This document shows, one piece after another, positions 53,049 through 62,859 of a DNA stretch of 64,000 nucleotides. The stretch comes from Sphingobacteriales bacterium. GTDB taxonomy: Bacteria; Bacteroidota; Bacteroidia; Sphingobacteriales; Sphingobacteriaceae. Position numbers and translations under genes: made by a program. The stretch spans positions 94,327 through 158,326 of the forward strand of contig JAQBOG010000035.1 in the NCBI GenBank assembly GCA_028288165.1, in the 5' to 3' direction. The notes below the pieces were generated by a model. That model was not told the origin of the DNA and searched no databases. It saw only the letters and a list, made by a program, of their open reading frames with translations. Position 1 is the first letter of the stretch. Each line of letters begins with the position of its first letter.

Positions 53049-53483
53049 ATGACTGTAACTAATGGCTTGCAAACTTATGCTCTTGTATATCTAAGCACTA
53101 TCGATAAAAATCTAAGCATAGATCAGGGACGCGAAGTGATATCAAGGCGGAGAGAAGTGAATAGAGCCGTTGGAGCGAGTGGCTTACTAATTTATTCTGG
53201 AGGTAATATTCTCCGTGTTTTAGAAGGTAATAAAGACATTGTCCAAAAATTATATGAACATGCCAGATTAGAACCACAGCATGATGTTACCAAAATCTAT
53301 TTTGGGCCAATTCCACATCGTTATTTTTCAGATTATCCGTTGGCGTTGCGTATCATCGGTGGCAGCTTAAAACCTCTTGACGATTTCCAATCTGAGGAAA
53401 TGAAAGAATATTGGGATATGCTTCTAGAACTTAATGAACCCGTTATAAACCTTATTAAAGACTTTATTCGTAATAATTCTTAG
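53049..53483 (+). CDS. BLUF-like protein lacking the conserved photoactive glutamine
   Basis: ATG 53049 (MTVTNGLQTYALVYLST) gives 144 residues and is preferred over 53004. The domain pattern is that of BLUF blue-light sensors: Tyr14 in LVYLS, Asn38 in REVNRAVGASGLLIY, and the GG-NILRVLEG strand. At the position of the essential Gln (as in the AppA sequence FFQWLEG) there is Arg56. The late Trp/Met segment is also replaced (RYFSDYPLAL). Without Gln the normal flavin photocycle is unlikely, so it may be a degenerate or repurposed sensor. No effector domain is attached. Confidence 0.82.
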   Translation: MTVTNGLQTYALVYLSTIDKNLSIDQGREVISRRREVNRAVGASGLLIYSGGNILRVLEGNKDIVQKLYEHARLEPQHDVTKIYFGPIPHRYFSDYPLALRIIGGSLKPLDDFQSEEMKEYWDMLLELNEPVINLIKDFIRNNS

Positions 53484-53690
53484 CGAAATAAATAATCTTC
53501 ATTCCGACCCTCACTCATCAGCAGCGCAAAAACCTCTCACAAAAATTTTCCGATTGATTTTGATACTGTATTTCATTAAGTATAGTACAGCTTAAACATT
53601 AATTGTAGCACAGATTCTTATCATCAATTTTAAATGAACAATGTAAAAATTAATTTTGTCGATGGAAACTCCTGCTAACGGAAAAAGTGC

Positions 53691-54428
53691 TTAACTAATA
53701 TATTCAATTGCTTTTTTTAAATCGTCAGGAGTATCTATGGCAATACTTTCTTTATCAGTAATAGCTACTTTAATCTTGTAACCGTTTTCAATCCATCTTA
53801 ATTGTTCAAGCGCTTCTGTTTTTTCTAAAATAGAAATAGGCAGTTTCGTAATTTCCTGTAAAGCAGATAATCGATAACCATAAATACCAATATGCTTGTA
53901 AAACACATGCTGATCTAGCCAGTTTTCTGGTTCAATATTTCTTAAAAATGGAATGGTACTTCGGCTAAAATAAATGGCCTCTGATAAGCTATTGATAACA
54001 ACTTTTGGGGTATTGTTATTAAATAATTCTTGTGTAGAGGTGATCCTCTTTACTAAGGTCGCTAAGCCATAATCTGTATCCAGAAAACAAGCAGCTAAAC
54101 TATCTATTTGTTCTGGATCAATAAAAGGTTCATCGCCCTGTATGTTTATGATTACATCGAAATCGTCAAACCTTTTCGCTATTTCTGCACAACGATCGGT
54201 ACCACTTTGATGTTTATCCGATGTTATAATAGCTTCCCCACCTGCCGCTAACACATGATCTAAAATTCGCTTATCATCCGTAGCAATAACCACTTTACTT
54301 AACGACGATGCTTTTTTTGCCTGCTCATAAACCCGCATAATCATGCTCTTTCCCTTAATATCAACCAAGGGCTTACCCGGAAATCGAGTGGAAGCAAAAC
54401 GAGCTGGAATTACACCTAAAATACGCAT
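53691..54428 (-). CDS. kdsB: 3-deoxy-manno-octulosonate cytidylyltransferase (CMP-KDO synthetase)
   Basis: The 245-residue enzyme activates KDO with CTP for lipopolysaccharide inner-core synthesis. Visible are GVIPARFASTRFPGKPL (nucleotide binding), VIATDDKRILDHV, SGTDRCAEIA, INIQGDEPFIDPEQID and YKHIGIYGYRLSAL. It is the usual length. It is the only LPS gene in this stretch. Confidence 0.97.
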   Translation of the reverse strand: MRILGVIPARFASTRFPGKPLVDIKGKSMIMRVYEQAKKASSLSKVVIATDDKRILDHVLAAGGEAIITSDKHQSGTDRCAEIAKRFDDFDVIINIQGDEPFIDPEQIDSLAACFLDTDYGLATLVKRITSTQELFNNNTPKVVINSLSEAIYFSRSTIPFLRNIEPENWLDQHVFYKHIGIYGYRLSALQEITKLPISILEKTEALEQLRWIENGYKIKVAITDKESIAIDTPDDLKKAIEYIS

Positions 54429-54477
54429 GATGAACTTGTTGAGCTATTCTGAAAAATTTTATAAAATAAGTGGTTTT

Positions 54478-54560
54478 GGGCATGCCCGCAAACGCGGTCG
54501 GGCTTTTCGTTGCAAGTCCTCGCCTCAAAAGCTGCGGGCTTTTCACTTCAATCCCTCATG
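54478..54560 (-). repeat. Dispersed palindromic repeat, copy 9 (rearranged), with adjacent TACTTGCTACT repeats
   Basis: GGGCATGCCCGC and GGTCGGGCTTTTCG form one end and CACTTCAATCCCTCATGC the other; the centre reads CCTCGCCTCAAAAGCTGCGG. From 54580 to 54655 TACTTGCTACT and TACTTGATACTC units follow, related to the 7600-7700 run. Confidence 0.6.
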
Positions 54561-54657
54561 CATACTACTACATCTAATCTACTACTCTATACCAGTACTT
54601 GCTACTTAATACTTGCTACTTTGTACTTGATACTCAATACCTGTACTTGCTACTAAC

Positions 54658-55272
54658 CTAAAACAAGCCATTAATTTCACGCTCAATACTTTGGATAACA
54701 ACACCCAAGTCTTCAGGTTTATTAGCGAAATCTAAATTGTCTTTATCAATCACTAAAAGCTTGCCTTGTTTATAGCTATCAATCCAATTCTTATATTTTT
54801 CATTCAGTTTTGATAAGTAATCAAGTCGTATTCCTGCCTCATATTCACGACCTCTTCTTTGAATATTATTTACTAAAGTAGGTACAGAAGCTTTTAAATA
54901 AATGATCAGATCTGGCGGTTTTATAAAGGAGGTAAGGTTATCGAATATTGCCCGATAGTTTTCGTAGTCACGGGAGGTCATTAACCCCATATCATGTAAG
55001 TTCTCTGCAAAGATGTAAGCATCCTCATAAATGGTTCTATCCTGAATAATATTTTTTTTATTGCTCTGGATATCCATTATTTGTTGAAAGCGATTATTCA
55101 AAAAATAAATCTGTAAATTAAAGCTCCAACGCTTCATATCGTTGTAGAAATCCTCTAAGTAAGGGTTGTGTTCCACATCTTCAAAATGAGCCTGGTACCC
55201 TAAATGTTTAGCTAATAACTCAGTAAGTGTAGTTTTTCCGGCACCAATATTTCCAACAATCGCTATATGCAT
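54658..55272 (-). CDS. Deoxynucleoside kinase
   Basis: The 204-residue enzyme phosphorylates deoxynucleosides for salvage. Walker A is GNIGAGKT (7-14). The DRT motif with the catalytic context is IIQDRTIYEDAYIFAEN, and the lid is NIQRRGREYEAG. It resembles the dGuo/dAdo kinase group. Substrate choice is not settled by sequence. It stands upstream of kdsB on the same strand, separated by repeats. Confidence 0.93.
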   Translation of the reverse strand: MHIAIVGNIGAGKTTLTELLAKHLGYQAHFEDVEHNPYLEDFYNDMKRWSFNLQIYFLNNRFQQIMDIQSNKKNIIQDRTIYEDAYIFAENLHDMGLMTSRDYENYRAIFDNLTSFIKPPDLIIYLKASVPTLVNNIQRRGREYEAGIRLDYLSKLNEKYKNWIDSYKQGKLLVIDKDNLDFANKPEDLGVVIQSIEREINGLF

Positions 55273-55362
55273 CTTATAAATTTAAATTTACACCAACCAT
55301 TTTATCTCCAAATTTAGTTAAATGGATAGAATGACTTTCAAAACTAGACAAGCAATATAAAA

Positions 55363-56358
55363 TCAAAATTTTCTAAATCCAATTAGCTCACGTACTTCTC
55401 GAATAGTTTCTGAAGCACTCGCACGAGCTTTTTCTGCACCTAGATTTGAAATTCTTCTTAGATAATCGTCATCGCCAATAATTTCATTTATTTTTTCGCG
55501 AATAGGAGCAGTAGCATGTACCATATCTTCTGCCAGTTGCTTTTTAAAATCGCCATAACGTATCTGGCAACTATTATAAAGCTGGTCAAAATGACTATAA
55601 GTATCTTCGTTTGATACGACTTTCATCAAATCAAAAAGGTTTTGTATGGCGTCGGGCTTCGTTTCGTTTTCAACCGTTGGACCACTGTCTGTAACTGCTT
55701 TCAAAACTTTTTTCCGAATGATTGCCGGCTCATCCGATAAATAAACCGCATTAGCCTCTCCTTCAGATTTCCCCATTTTCCCCTTACCGTCTAAACCTGG
55801 AATTTTAACCAATTGCTGAGAAAAATTAAAAGCATACGGTTCAGGGAACAATTCTGTATGATACATCCTGTTAAACCGGTTGCCGAACGTTCGTGCCATT
55901 TCCAAATGTTGTTCTTGATCTTTTCCAACGGGTACCTTCGTAGCTTTATGAATTAATATATCAGCGGCCATTAAAACTGGGTAAGTTAGCAAGCCAGCAT
56001 TTACATTATCTGGTTGTGCCCTTACTTTATCTTTAAAAGATGCGCTTCGTTCTAATTCACCCATGTAGGCGTTCATATTCAAATACAAATATAGTTCGGC
56101 AATTTCTGGTACGTCAGATTGAACGTAGAGCGTAGCCTTTTCCGGATCTAAACCAACCGCCAAATACTCTGCAAATACATGTTTAACATGTTTATGCAAA
56201 TCCTGAGAATTTGGGTGAGTAGTTAAAGCGTGGAAATCAGCAATAAAGAAAAAGCAGTTAAATGCATCTTGCATTTGTACAAAATTCTTAACAGCTCCGT
56301 AATAGTTTCCTAAATGTAATTTCCCAGTACTTCTAATTCCGCTAACAACAGTTTCCAT
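55363..56358 (-). CDS. trpS: Tryptophanyl-tRNA synthetase
   Basis: The 331-residue class I synthetase has the HIGH-like TGKLHLGNYYGA (11-22) and KMSKS-like GKMGKSEG motifs, and VPVGKDQEQHLEMAR. The length is typical of bacterial TrpS. It diverges from the acyltransferase gene with 39 bp between start codons, so their promoters must overlap. Confidence 0.97.
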   Translation of the reverse strand: METVVSGIRSTGKLHLGNYYGAVKNFVQMQDAFNCFFFIADFHALTTHPNSQDLHKHVKHVFAEYLAVGLDPEKATLYVQSDVPEIAELYLYLNMNAYMGELERSASFKDKVRAQPDNVNAGLLTYPVLMAADILIHKATKVPVGKDQEQHLEMARTFGNRFNRMYHTELFPEPYAFNFSQQLVKIPGLDGKGKMGKSEGEANAVYLSDEPAIIRKKVLKAVTDSGPTVENETKPDAIQNLFDLMKVVSNEDTYSHFDQLYNSCQIRYGDFKKQLAEDMVHATAPIREKINEIIGDDDYLRRISNLGAEKARASASETIREVRELIGFRKF

Positions 56359-56397
56359 AACTGGCGAAAGTAAGTATTTTTTATATTTTTGGTTAAT

Positions 56398-57120
56398 ATG
56401 AAAAGATTTTTGAGGTTTCTACATTTTTATTTTTACAATTTTAGTATTGCAATATTCTTTCTTCCATTATATCCATTCATAAATCATTTTGCCAAAAAAC
56501 CGGCAAACCTGAAATGGCTCAATCGGTTGCGTAAAATTTTTAGTTTTTTTAGTTCTGCTTTCGCAGGCGTTTTTTTCAATTTTCGATACGAACAAGCAAT
56601 TGATTGGTCTAAAACCTATATCGTTTGTGCCAACCATACGTCAAATCTGGATATCACAGCCGTGATACTACTTGTTCAAAATGATTATGTTTTCATGGGA
56701 AAGGATGAATTGTTAAATCATTTGGTAACTAAAAGGTATTTCGAATCAGTCGATATTCCCTTAAATCGCGACAGCAAAATGTCTGCTTTCCGGGCTTTTA
56801 AGCGAGCTGACGAATATCTTAAAAATGGAATTTCGGTGATAATCTTCCCGGAAGGACAAATTCCTGATCAGTATCCTCCAGTAATGCAATCCTTCAAAAA
56901 CGGTCCTTTTAAACTAGCGATAGAAAATAAAATAGACATTTTGCCAGTCTCTATAAAGAATAACTGGAAAATAATGTGGGATGATGGAAGTAAACATGGA
57001 AGTAGGCCAGGGATTTCCGATATTTGCGTTCATAAACCTATATCTACTAAATTATTAACAGCAGATGACGCTGAAAGTTTAAAGGATCAGGTTTTTGACA
57101 TTATTAATAAAGAGCTTTAA
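56398..57120 (+). CDS. 1-acyl-sn-glycerol-3-phosphate acyltransferase family protein
   Basis: The frame opens at TTG 56389; ATG 56398 (MKRFLRFLHFYFYNF) is preferred, for 240 residues. An N-terminal hydrophobic segment is followed by the HX4D motif in CANHTSNLDI and by IIFPEGQIPDQYPP, the PlsC-type motifs. It probably makes phosphatidic acid at the inner membrane. It precedes gatC by 6 bp. Confidence 0.93.
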   Translation: MKRFLRFLHFYFYNFSIAIFFLPLYPFINHFAKKPANLKWLNRLRKIFSFFSSAFAGVFFNFRYEQAIDWSKTYIVCANHTSNLDITAVILLVQNDYVFMGKDELLNHLVTKRYFESVDIPLNRDSKMSAFRAFKRADEYLKNGISVIIFPEGQIPDQYPPVMQSFKNGPFKLAIENKIDILPVSIKNNWKIMWDDGSKHGSRPGISDICVHKPISTKLLTADDAESLKDQVFDIINKEL

Positions 57121-57126
57121 AATAGT

Positions 57127-57417
57127 ATGAATTTAGATCTGGAAACAGTTGAGAAGATTGCACATCTGGCAAGATTAGAAGTAGCAGAAACTGAAAGACA
57201 AAGTCTTCTTAATGATATGAATAAGATTTTAAGCTTCATGGAGAAACTAAACGAACTTGACACAGAGGGGGTTGCTCCATTGGTTTATTTAACAGATGAA
57301 GTAAATGTTTTCCGCAAAGATGAAGTGAAGCATGAAATCACCGTAGAGCAGGCATTACAAAATGCTCCTAAACAAGATGGTAAGTATTTTAGAGTGGCAA
57401 AAGTTATCAATAAGTAA
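57127..57417 (+). CDS. gatC: Aspartyl/glutamyl-tRNA amidotransferase subunit C
   Basis: The 96-residue protein has the GatC features VEKIAHLARLEVAE, MEKLNELDTEGVAPL and FRKDEVKHE with a C-terminal YFRVAKVI. It stabilises GatAB, which converts Glu-tRNA(Gln) to Gln-tRNA(Gln). gatA and gatB are not in view. Confidence 0.96.
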   Translation: MNLDLETVEKIAHLARLEVAETERQSLLNDMNKILSFMEKLNELDTEGVAPLVYLTDEVNVFRKDEVKHEITVEQALQNAPKQDGKYFRVAKVINK

Positions 57418-57526
57418 GTTTTTGAATTAGCTTCTGATGTAACAATTAGCATAACCATTTGTCTATACTACACCTATTACTTAAAAAGTTAATTAGGTTT
57501 TTAACTTCAACTTTTAACTTTAATTC

Positions 57527-58264
57527 ATGGATAAGCCACTCATAAGCATAAAAGACATTGGTAGGAAGTATGTAATAGGATCTGAAGTTATACATGCGAT
57601 CAAATCGGTCTCGCTCGAGATTTTCAAAGGAGAATTTGTTGCCTTAATGGGGCCTTCAGGTTCTGGTAAATCTACACTAATGAATATCTTGGGATGTTTG
57701 GATACTCCTTCAAAAGGGGACTACACACTAAACGGCATTCAGGTGAGTGAGATGAGTGATAGTGAACTTGCCGAAGTTCGTAACAAGGAAATAGGATTTG
57801 TATTTCAAACGTTCAATTTACTCCCAAGATCATCTTCGCTTGATAACGTTGCGTTGCCTTTGGTTTATGCAGGAATAAGTAGAATTGAACGTGAAAGAAG
57901 AGCTAGAATTACCCTTGAAAATGTCGGCTTAGGTAATCGTGTAGATCATAAACCCAATGAGCTTTCTGGTGGTCAGCGTCAACGTGTTGCAGTGGCTCGT
58001 GCGCTAGTTAATAATCCATCTATTATTTTGGCTGATGAGCCCACAGGTAACCTAGATACTAAAACATCGATCGAGATCATGGCTTTACTTGAAGAAATTC
58101 ATTTAAAAGGTAACACCATCATTTTAGTAACTCACGAAGAAGATATCGCGGCTCATGCGCATCGTATTGTTCGTATGCGGGACGGCCTGATTGAGAAAGA
58201 TTATATAAATGAGAACATCAAAACTGTTTCCCCCAGATTAGAGGCTTTGAAGGAGAAGATTTAA
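57527..58264 (+). CDS. ABC transporter ATP-binding protein, MacB/LolD type
   Basis: The 245-residue ATPase has Walker [11 protein letters not shown]-loop [13 protein letters not shown], signature [15 protein letters not shown], Walker [15 protein letters not shown] and the H-loop VTHEED. The N-LP-x-x motif context places it with MacB/LolD/FtsE-like exporters. The MacB-type permease at 61591 lies 3.3 kb downstream and may be its partner. Confidence 0.96.
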   Translation: MDKPLISIKDIGRKYVIGSEVIHAIKSVSLEIFKGEFVALMGPSGSGKSTLMNILGCLDTPSKGDYTLNGIQVSEMSDSELAEVRNKEIGFVFQTFNLLPRSSSLDNVALPLVYAGISRIERERRARITLENVGLGNRVDHKPNELSGGQRQRVAVARALVNNPSIILADEPTGNLDTKTSIEIMALLEEIHLKGNTIILVTHEEDIAAHAHRIVRMRDGLIEKDYINENIKTVSPRLEALKEKI

Positions 58265-58368
58265 GTTTTAATCTATAGTTTCTATTATGCATTACTGGAT
58301 ATCCAATAATGCCCCGCTCAGATATGTCGCATCTCGGCTCTATAATCTCAATATCATATAAAAAACCA

Positions 58369-58917
58369 ATGAAAATTTACACCAAAACTGGCGATCAGGG
58401 GATAACATCTCTAATCGGCGGTACAAAAGTTCCAAAAAGTCATATTCGAATTGAAAGCTACGGAACTGTTGATGAGTTGAATTCTTATATAGGATTAATT
58501 AGAGATCAGCAAATTTCAGAAGCATATAAAATACTTTTGAAAGATATTCAGGATAGGCTTTTTACAATTGGTGCCTCATTAGCATCTGATCCGGAAAAGT
58601 CAAAAATGAAAATTCCAGACCTGAACCTATCGGACGTTGAGTTACTCGAAGCAAAAATTGATGAAATGAATGAAACTCTTCCAGAATTGAAACATTTTAT
58701 CCTACCAGGTGGTAATACAACCGTATCATACTGTCATTTAGCAAGGTGTGTTTGTAGACGAGCAGAGCGATTAATAGTGAGTTTAGCCAGTGATAGTTTT
58801 GTTGATGAAAAGGTTGTTATATACATAAATCGGTTAAGTGACTTTCTGTTTGTTTTGGCCAGATATATTGGTTTTAAAAATGGAATAGCTGAAAATCAGT
58901 GGGTTCCGAGAGTTTGA
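58369..58917 (+). CDS. Cob(I)alamin adenosyltransferase, PduO type
   Basis: ATG 58369 gives MKIYTKTGDQGITSLIGG, the family opening, so 182 residues are preferred over the frame from 58309. The ATP-binding RIESYGTVDELNSYIGL and the C-terminal ARCVCRRAERLIVSL are conserved. It converts cob(I)alamin to adenosylcobalamin. No cobalamin operon is adjacent, so it probably serves salvage. Confidence 0.95.
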   Translation: MKIYTKTGDQGITSLIGGTKVPKSHIRIESYGTVDELNSYIGLIRDQQISEAYKILLKDIQDRLFTIGASLASDPEKSKMKIPDLNLSDVELLEAKIDEMNETLPELKHFILPGGNTTVSYCHLARCVCRRAERLIVSLASDSFVDEKVVIYINRLSDFLFVLARYIGFKNGIAENQWVPRV

Positions 58918-58999
58918 TTTAGCAATTTTAAAAATATTTTTAGATCTCGTTTATTTTATTAGTTTTGCGCAAATTTATATACCTAAAAATTCTAAGAAT

Positions 59000-59221
59000 A
59001 TGTATTGGACTTTAGAATTAGCATCACACTTGGAAGACGCCCCTTGGCCAGCTACAAAAGATGAATTAATTGACTACGCGATCAGATCTGGCGCCCCTGT
59101 AGAGGTTATAGAAAACCTTCAGGCATTAGAAGATGACGGAGAACCTTATGAGAATATCGAAGAAATATGGCCTGATTATCCAACAAAGGACGATTTTTTC
59201 TTTAATGAAGATGAATATTAA
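59000..59221 (+). CDS. DUF2795-family small protein
   Basis: The 73-residue protein (MYWTLELASHLEDAPWPATKDELIDYA) matches the DUF2795 type, ending in an acidic tail with EEIWPDYPTKDDF. It is common in Bacteroidota and unstudied. A terminator begins at its stop codon. Confidence 0.9.
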   Translation: MYWTLELASHLEDAPWPATKDELIDYAIRSGAPVEVIENLQALEDDGEPYENIEEIWPDYPTKDDFFFNEDEY

Positions 59222-59243
59222 AGCCTTTTTTAAGGCTTTTTTT
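59221..59243 (+). terminator. Intrinsic terminator after the DUF2795 gene
   Basis: AAGCCTT (59221-59227) pairs with AAGGCTT (59232-59238) and five more T follow. The stem starts at the last base of the stop codon. Confidence 0.88.
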
Positions 59244-59377
59244 ATGAGTAATTAAATAATTTTGTAGGTAATATTACACACTATAATAAAAAAATTACTT
59301 TCTTGTAACAAATGGTATGGTTTTAGCTTTTTGATGTTTATTAACAAAAAAACATATAAAACTAAATCTTAAAAACC

Positions 59378-59533
59378 ATGGGAAATTTACTTTATTTAAT
59401 CGCTGTTGTCTTAATTATTGTTTGGATCTTCGGGGCATTTGTTAGCCCTTTCGGAGGTAATCTAATTCACATACTCTTAGTAATTGCAATCATTGCAATA
59501 CTTTTAAGAGTTATACGTGGTGGAACAGTATAA
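59378..59533 (+). CDS. Lmo0937-family (DUF5670-like) small membrane protein
   Basis: The 51-residue frame MGNLLYLIAVVLIIVWIFG has two membrane helices with a GAFVSPFGGNLIHILL turn and a basic end (RVIRGGT). This is the pattern of the lmo0937 small membrane family, often stress-linked. It is too short for many gene callers. A terminator follows 20 bp later. Confidence 0.88.
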   Translation: MGNLLYLIAVVLIIVWIFGAFVSPFGGNLIHILLVIAIIAILLRVIRGGTV

Positions 59534-59552
59534 TTAAATCGAAATACAATAA

Positions 59553-59586
59553 AATCCGTTTAGGTGAAACTTAAACGGATTTTTTT
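59553..59586 (+). terminator. Intrinsic terminator between the small membrane gene and ispD
   Basis: AATCCGTTTA (59553-59562) pairs with TAAACGGATT (59572-59581), followed by T residues. It overlaps the ispD stop region and also faces that gene. Confidence 0.85.
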
Positions 59587-60259
59587 ATGAATGTGTTTTT
59601 AAAAACGCTTCTCCAATAATTAAATCATCAGGATAAGTAATCTTTATATTTCTTGGCTCACCAGGGAAAAAGTGGATTTGGTAACCAGCTTTTTCAACAA
59701 CACTGGCATCATCGGTAAAAGCACTATTAAATTCTTGTAGATAAGCTTCCCTTAATATTTTGCTTGTGAAAGTTTGAGGTGTTTGAACTAAAAATATTTC
59801 ATCTCTATTTAAGGCTTCAGATGAATTGCTGGTAATCCTTCTGATGGAGTCTTTACTTTGTATCATGGTGACAGCACAGCCTTCGATCTCGGCCTGTTTA
59901 AATGAGCCTGTTATGATATTGTTGCTAACAAAAGGTCTAACTGCATCGTGGACTGCAATGATGCTGAAATCGTCTTTAATCGAATCAAGCCCATTCTTTA
60001 CAGAATGAAATCTATTGTCGCCGCCTGCTATCAATGAATGCGGTACCTCAAATTTGTATTTAATACAGAGCTGTTCCCAGAATTGATGAACAGCACTATT
60101 TAATACTACAGTAATTTCTGGATGACAATCAGAATTAAAAAAGGCTTCAATCGTGTGCATGATGATTGGCTTGCCATTCAAAGAAATAAATTGCTTAGGT
60201 AAGTCGGAGAGCATTCGGCTCCCTGCGCCACCTGCTACAATTATGGCGTGGTATTTCAT
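59585..60259 (-). CDS. ispD: 2-C-methyl-D-erythritol 4-phosphate cytidylyltransferase
   Basis: The 224-residue enzyme joins MEP with CTP in the non-mevalonate isoprenoid pathway. It has IIVAGGAGSRMLSDLPKQF (nucleotide and Lys), IAVHDAVRPFVS and LVQTPQTFTSKILREAY. The usual length supports it. No ispF is adjacent. Confidence 0.97.
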   Translation of the reverse strand: MKYHAIIVAGGAGSRMLSDLPKQFISLNGKPIIMHTIEAFFNSDCHPEITVVLNSAVHQFWEQLCIKYKFEVPHSLIAGGDNRFHSVKNGLDSIKDDFSIIAVHDAVRPFVSNNIITGSFKQAEIEGCAVTMIQSKDSIRRITSNSSEALNRDEIFLVQTPQTFTSKILREAYLQEFNSAFTDDASVVEKAGYQIHFFPGEPRNIKITYPDDLIIGEAFLKTHS

Positions 60260-60385
60260 CTATGAATTTAATTGAAAATGGCTTTAAAATACAATGTCTG
60301 TTTAAATAATTAAACAGACATTAATAAGTAAATAAGCAAGAATAAAAAATGAATTTAGGCGCCGCAATACGACTACTTAATACAT

Positions 60386-61435
60386 TTAGATAATTAGCAT
60401 GGCATCTCCATAGCTATAAAAATTATATTTCTCTTTTATTGCCACCTCGTAAGCGTTCATTACATACTCATAACCACCAAAAGCCGCAACCATCATTAAT
60501 AAGGTTGATTCGGGAGTGTGGAAATTAGTGATCATTGAGTTGGCAATACTGAATTCGTACGGAGGAAAAATAAATTTACTTGTCCAATCATCTGCTGCTT
60601 TTAAGAGTCTATTTGCTGATACAGCAGATTCGATAGCTCTCATGGCAGTGGTTCCAACAGCACAAATTTTCTGTTTGTTCTCAATGCCTTTATTTACAAT
60701 ATCTACAGATTTTTGAGGAATTATAAATTGCTCAGAATCCATTTTATGTTTTGTTAAATCTTCTACTTCAACAGCACGGAAAGTTCCTAAACCAACGTGT
60801 AATGTTACTTCAGCAAATTCAACACCTTTTAGTTCCAGGCGTTTAAGCAATTCGCGGCTAAAGTGTAATCCTGCAGTAGGGGCAGCAACCGCACCTTCCT
60901 GGCTAGCAAAAACAGTTTGATATCTTTCCTTATCTTCTGCTGTAGCTTTACGTTTAATGTATTTGGGAAGTGGCGTTTCACCTAAAATTTCAACGTTTCG
61001 TCTAAACTCTTCGTCTGTACCGTCAAACAAGAAACGAATTGTACGTCCACGAGAAGTAGTATTGTCTACAACTTCAGCAACTAATAGATCATCATCACCA
61101 AAATACAATTTATTACCTACCCGAATTTTACGAGCTGGATCTACTAAAACATCCCATAAACGTAATTCTTTATTTAATTCACGAAGTAAAAAAACTTCAA
61201 TGGTAGCACCAGTTTTTTCTTTGTTGCCATATAATCTGGCAGGAAAAACTTTGGTATTATTAAGAATCATCACGTCCTTCTCATCAAAATACCCCAATAC
61301 ATCTTTGAAAATTTTATGCTCAATTGCACCAGTTTGTTTGTTTAAAACCATTAAACGGGCTTCGTCACGTAAATTTGCTGGGTTGTGGGCAATTAGAGAA
61401 TCGGGTAAATTGAATTTAAACTGCGATAATTTCAT
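60386..61435 (-). CDS. queA: S-adenosylmethionine:tRNA ribosyltransferase-isomerase
   Basis: The 349-residue enzyme makes epoxyqueuosine at the tRNA wobble base. It has [51 protein letters not shown] and [22 protein letters not shown] (quoted in part). Full length, transcribed alone. Confidence 0.97.
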   Translation of the reverse strand: MKLSQFKFNLPDSLIAHNPANLRDEARLMVLNKQTGAIEHKIFKDVLGYFDEKDVMILNNTKVFPARLYGNKEKTGATIEVFLLRELNKELRLWDVLVDPARKIRVGNKLYFGDDDLLVAEVVDNTTSRGRTIRFLFDGTDEEFRRNVEILGETPLPKYIKRKATAEDKERYQTVFASQEGAVAAPTAGLHFSRELLKRLELKGVEFAEVTLHVGLGTFRAVEVEDLTKHKMDSEQFIIPQKSVDIVNKGIENKQKICAVGTTAMRAIESAVSANRLLKAADDWTSKFIFPPYEFSIANSMITNFHTPESTLLMMVAAFGGYEYVMNAYEVAIKEKYNFYSYGDAMLII

Positions 61436-61590
61436 AATTGTTTTTTAGTGAATTTCAGGGCGCAAAGTTATGCTTTTATATACAAAATTGAAAATTAAAT
61501 GCGTGTAATATTTGAATTTGATGGATTTTATATTATAGTAAAGCTTAATTTGCTGTAACGTTTTTGAATATATTTACTCCAACACAAACT

Positions 61591-62838
61591 ATGCTAGTAT
61601 TAAAACTATTTAAAGAAAGCGTTAGTTTCGCATTGGAGGCCTTACGCCAGAACAAGTTGCGGACTACTCTCTCCCTTTTGGGAATCACCATTGGCATCAT
61701 GACCATCATCGGTGTATTTTCGGCCGTGGATACCTTAAGAAACAATCTTCAAAATAGTGTAGAAAAACTTGGAAATAACACCATATATGTCCAGAAATGG
61801 CCCTGGGCATTTGGCGGCGACTATCCTTGGTGGAAATATATGAGTAGACCTACTCCAAGAATAAAAGATTTTGAAAAACTAACGAACAGATTGCAAGGAG
61901 CTGAAGGAATTGCATTTGAAGTTTGGATGGGCGATCGCGTTGTAAAATATAGAAGTAATAGTATTGAAGGTGCTCAAATTTCAGGAGCTTCTCATGATTA
62001 CTATAAAACAAGGATGTTTAATTTTGAAGAAGGCAGATATTTTACAGAATCTGAATCTAAAGCTGGAAGTTCTGTAACAATCATCGGCTCTGCCATTGCC
62101 GAAGGCTTGTTTCCTGATGGCGGGGCAGTAGGTAAGGAGATCAAAATTTTAGGGCGGAAGGTGAAAATAATTGGAGTTTTCGAGCGTGAAGGGGAAGATA
62201 TTTTAGGTGTTTCATCCGATAAAACCATTCTGTTGCCACTTAATTTAATACGAGGTATAGTTAACGTAGAAGATGACAGATATGGCCCGCAAATAACAGT
62301 AAAGGGTGTAAGCAATATTAGTATCGCTGAGTTAGAAAGTGAACTTAAAGGAGTAATGAGATCGATCAGGAGGTTAAGTCCTCGGGATGATGACAATTTT
62401 GCTCTTAACAAATCGACCATATTAACGGCACAATTAGATCAAATGTTTGGCGTAGTAAACATAGCAGGTGCGATAATTGGTGGATTTTCAATTCTTGTAG
62501 GTGGTTTTGGTATTGCCAACATTATGTTTGTGTCTGTAAAGGAAAGAACCAATATTATTGGCATTCAAAAATCACTAGGCGCTAAGAATTATTTCATCAT
62601 GCTTCAGTTTTTAATTGAAGCAGTTCTTTTATGTTTAATGGGCGGAATTGTTGGATTAGCCATTGTATTCTTGTTAGCTTTCCTTGTAAAAACGTTTGGC
62701 GATATGAATATTGTGGTTGATAGTAGTAAAGTCATGTTAACACTGATATTATCCACCACTATTGGATTAATATCTGGCTTTATTCCAGCATTTATGGCTT
62801 CAAGAATGAATCCGGTGGAAGCTATTCGAAGTAAATAA
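61591..62838 (+). CDS. MacB-type ABC transporter permease
   Basis: ATG 61591 (MLVLKLFKESVSFALEALRQ) is preferred over the TTG at 61564, giving 415 residues. One N-terminal helix (about 22-45; TTLSLLGITIGIMTIIGVFSA) is followed by a MacB periplasmic domain (about 50-255) and three C-terminal helices of the FtsX type (ILVGGFGIANIMFVSVKERTNIIGIQKSLGA, quoted in part). It may pair with the ATPase at 57527. An efflux or lipoprotein role cannot be distinguished. Confidence 0.93.
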   Translation: MLVLKLFKESVSFALEALRQNKLRTTLSLLGITIGIMTIIGVFSAVDTLRNNLQNSVEKLGNNTIYVQKWPWAFGGDYPWWKYMSRPTPRIKDFEKLTNRLQGAEGIAFEVWMGDRVVKYRSNSIEGAQISGASHDYYKTRMFNFEEGRYFTESESKAGSSVTIIGSAIAEGLFPDGGAVGKEIKILGRKVKIIGVFEREGEDILGVSSDKTILLPLNLIRGIVNVEDDRYGPQITVKGVSNISIAELESELKGVMRSIRRLSPRDDDNFALNKSTILTAQLDQMFGVVNIAGAIIGGFSILVGGFGIANIMFVSVKERTNIIGIQKSLGAKNYFIMLQFLIEAVLLCLMGGIVGLAIVFLLAFLVKTFGDMNIVVDSSKVMLTLILSTTIGLISGFIPAFMASRMNPVEAIRSK

Positions 62839-62859
62839 ATGCTTGCTCATTTGTAATGT

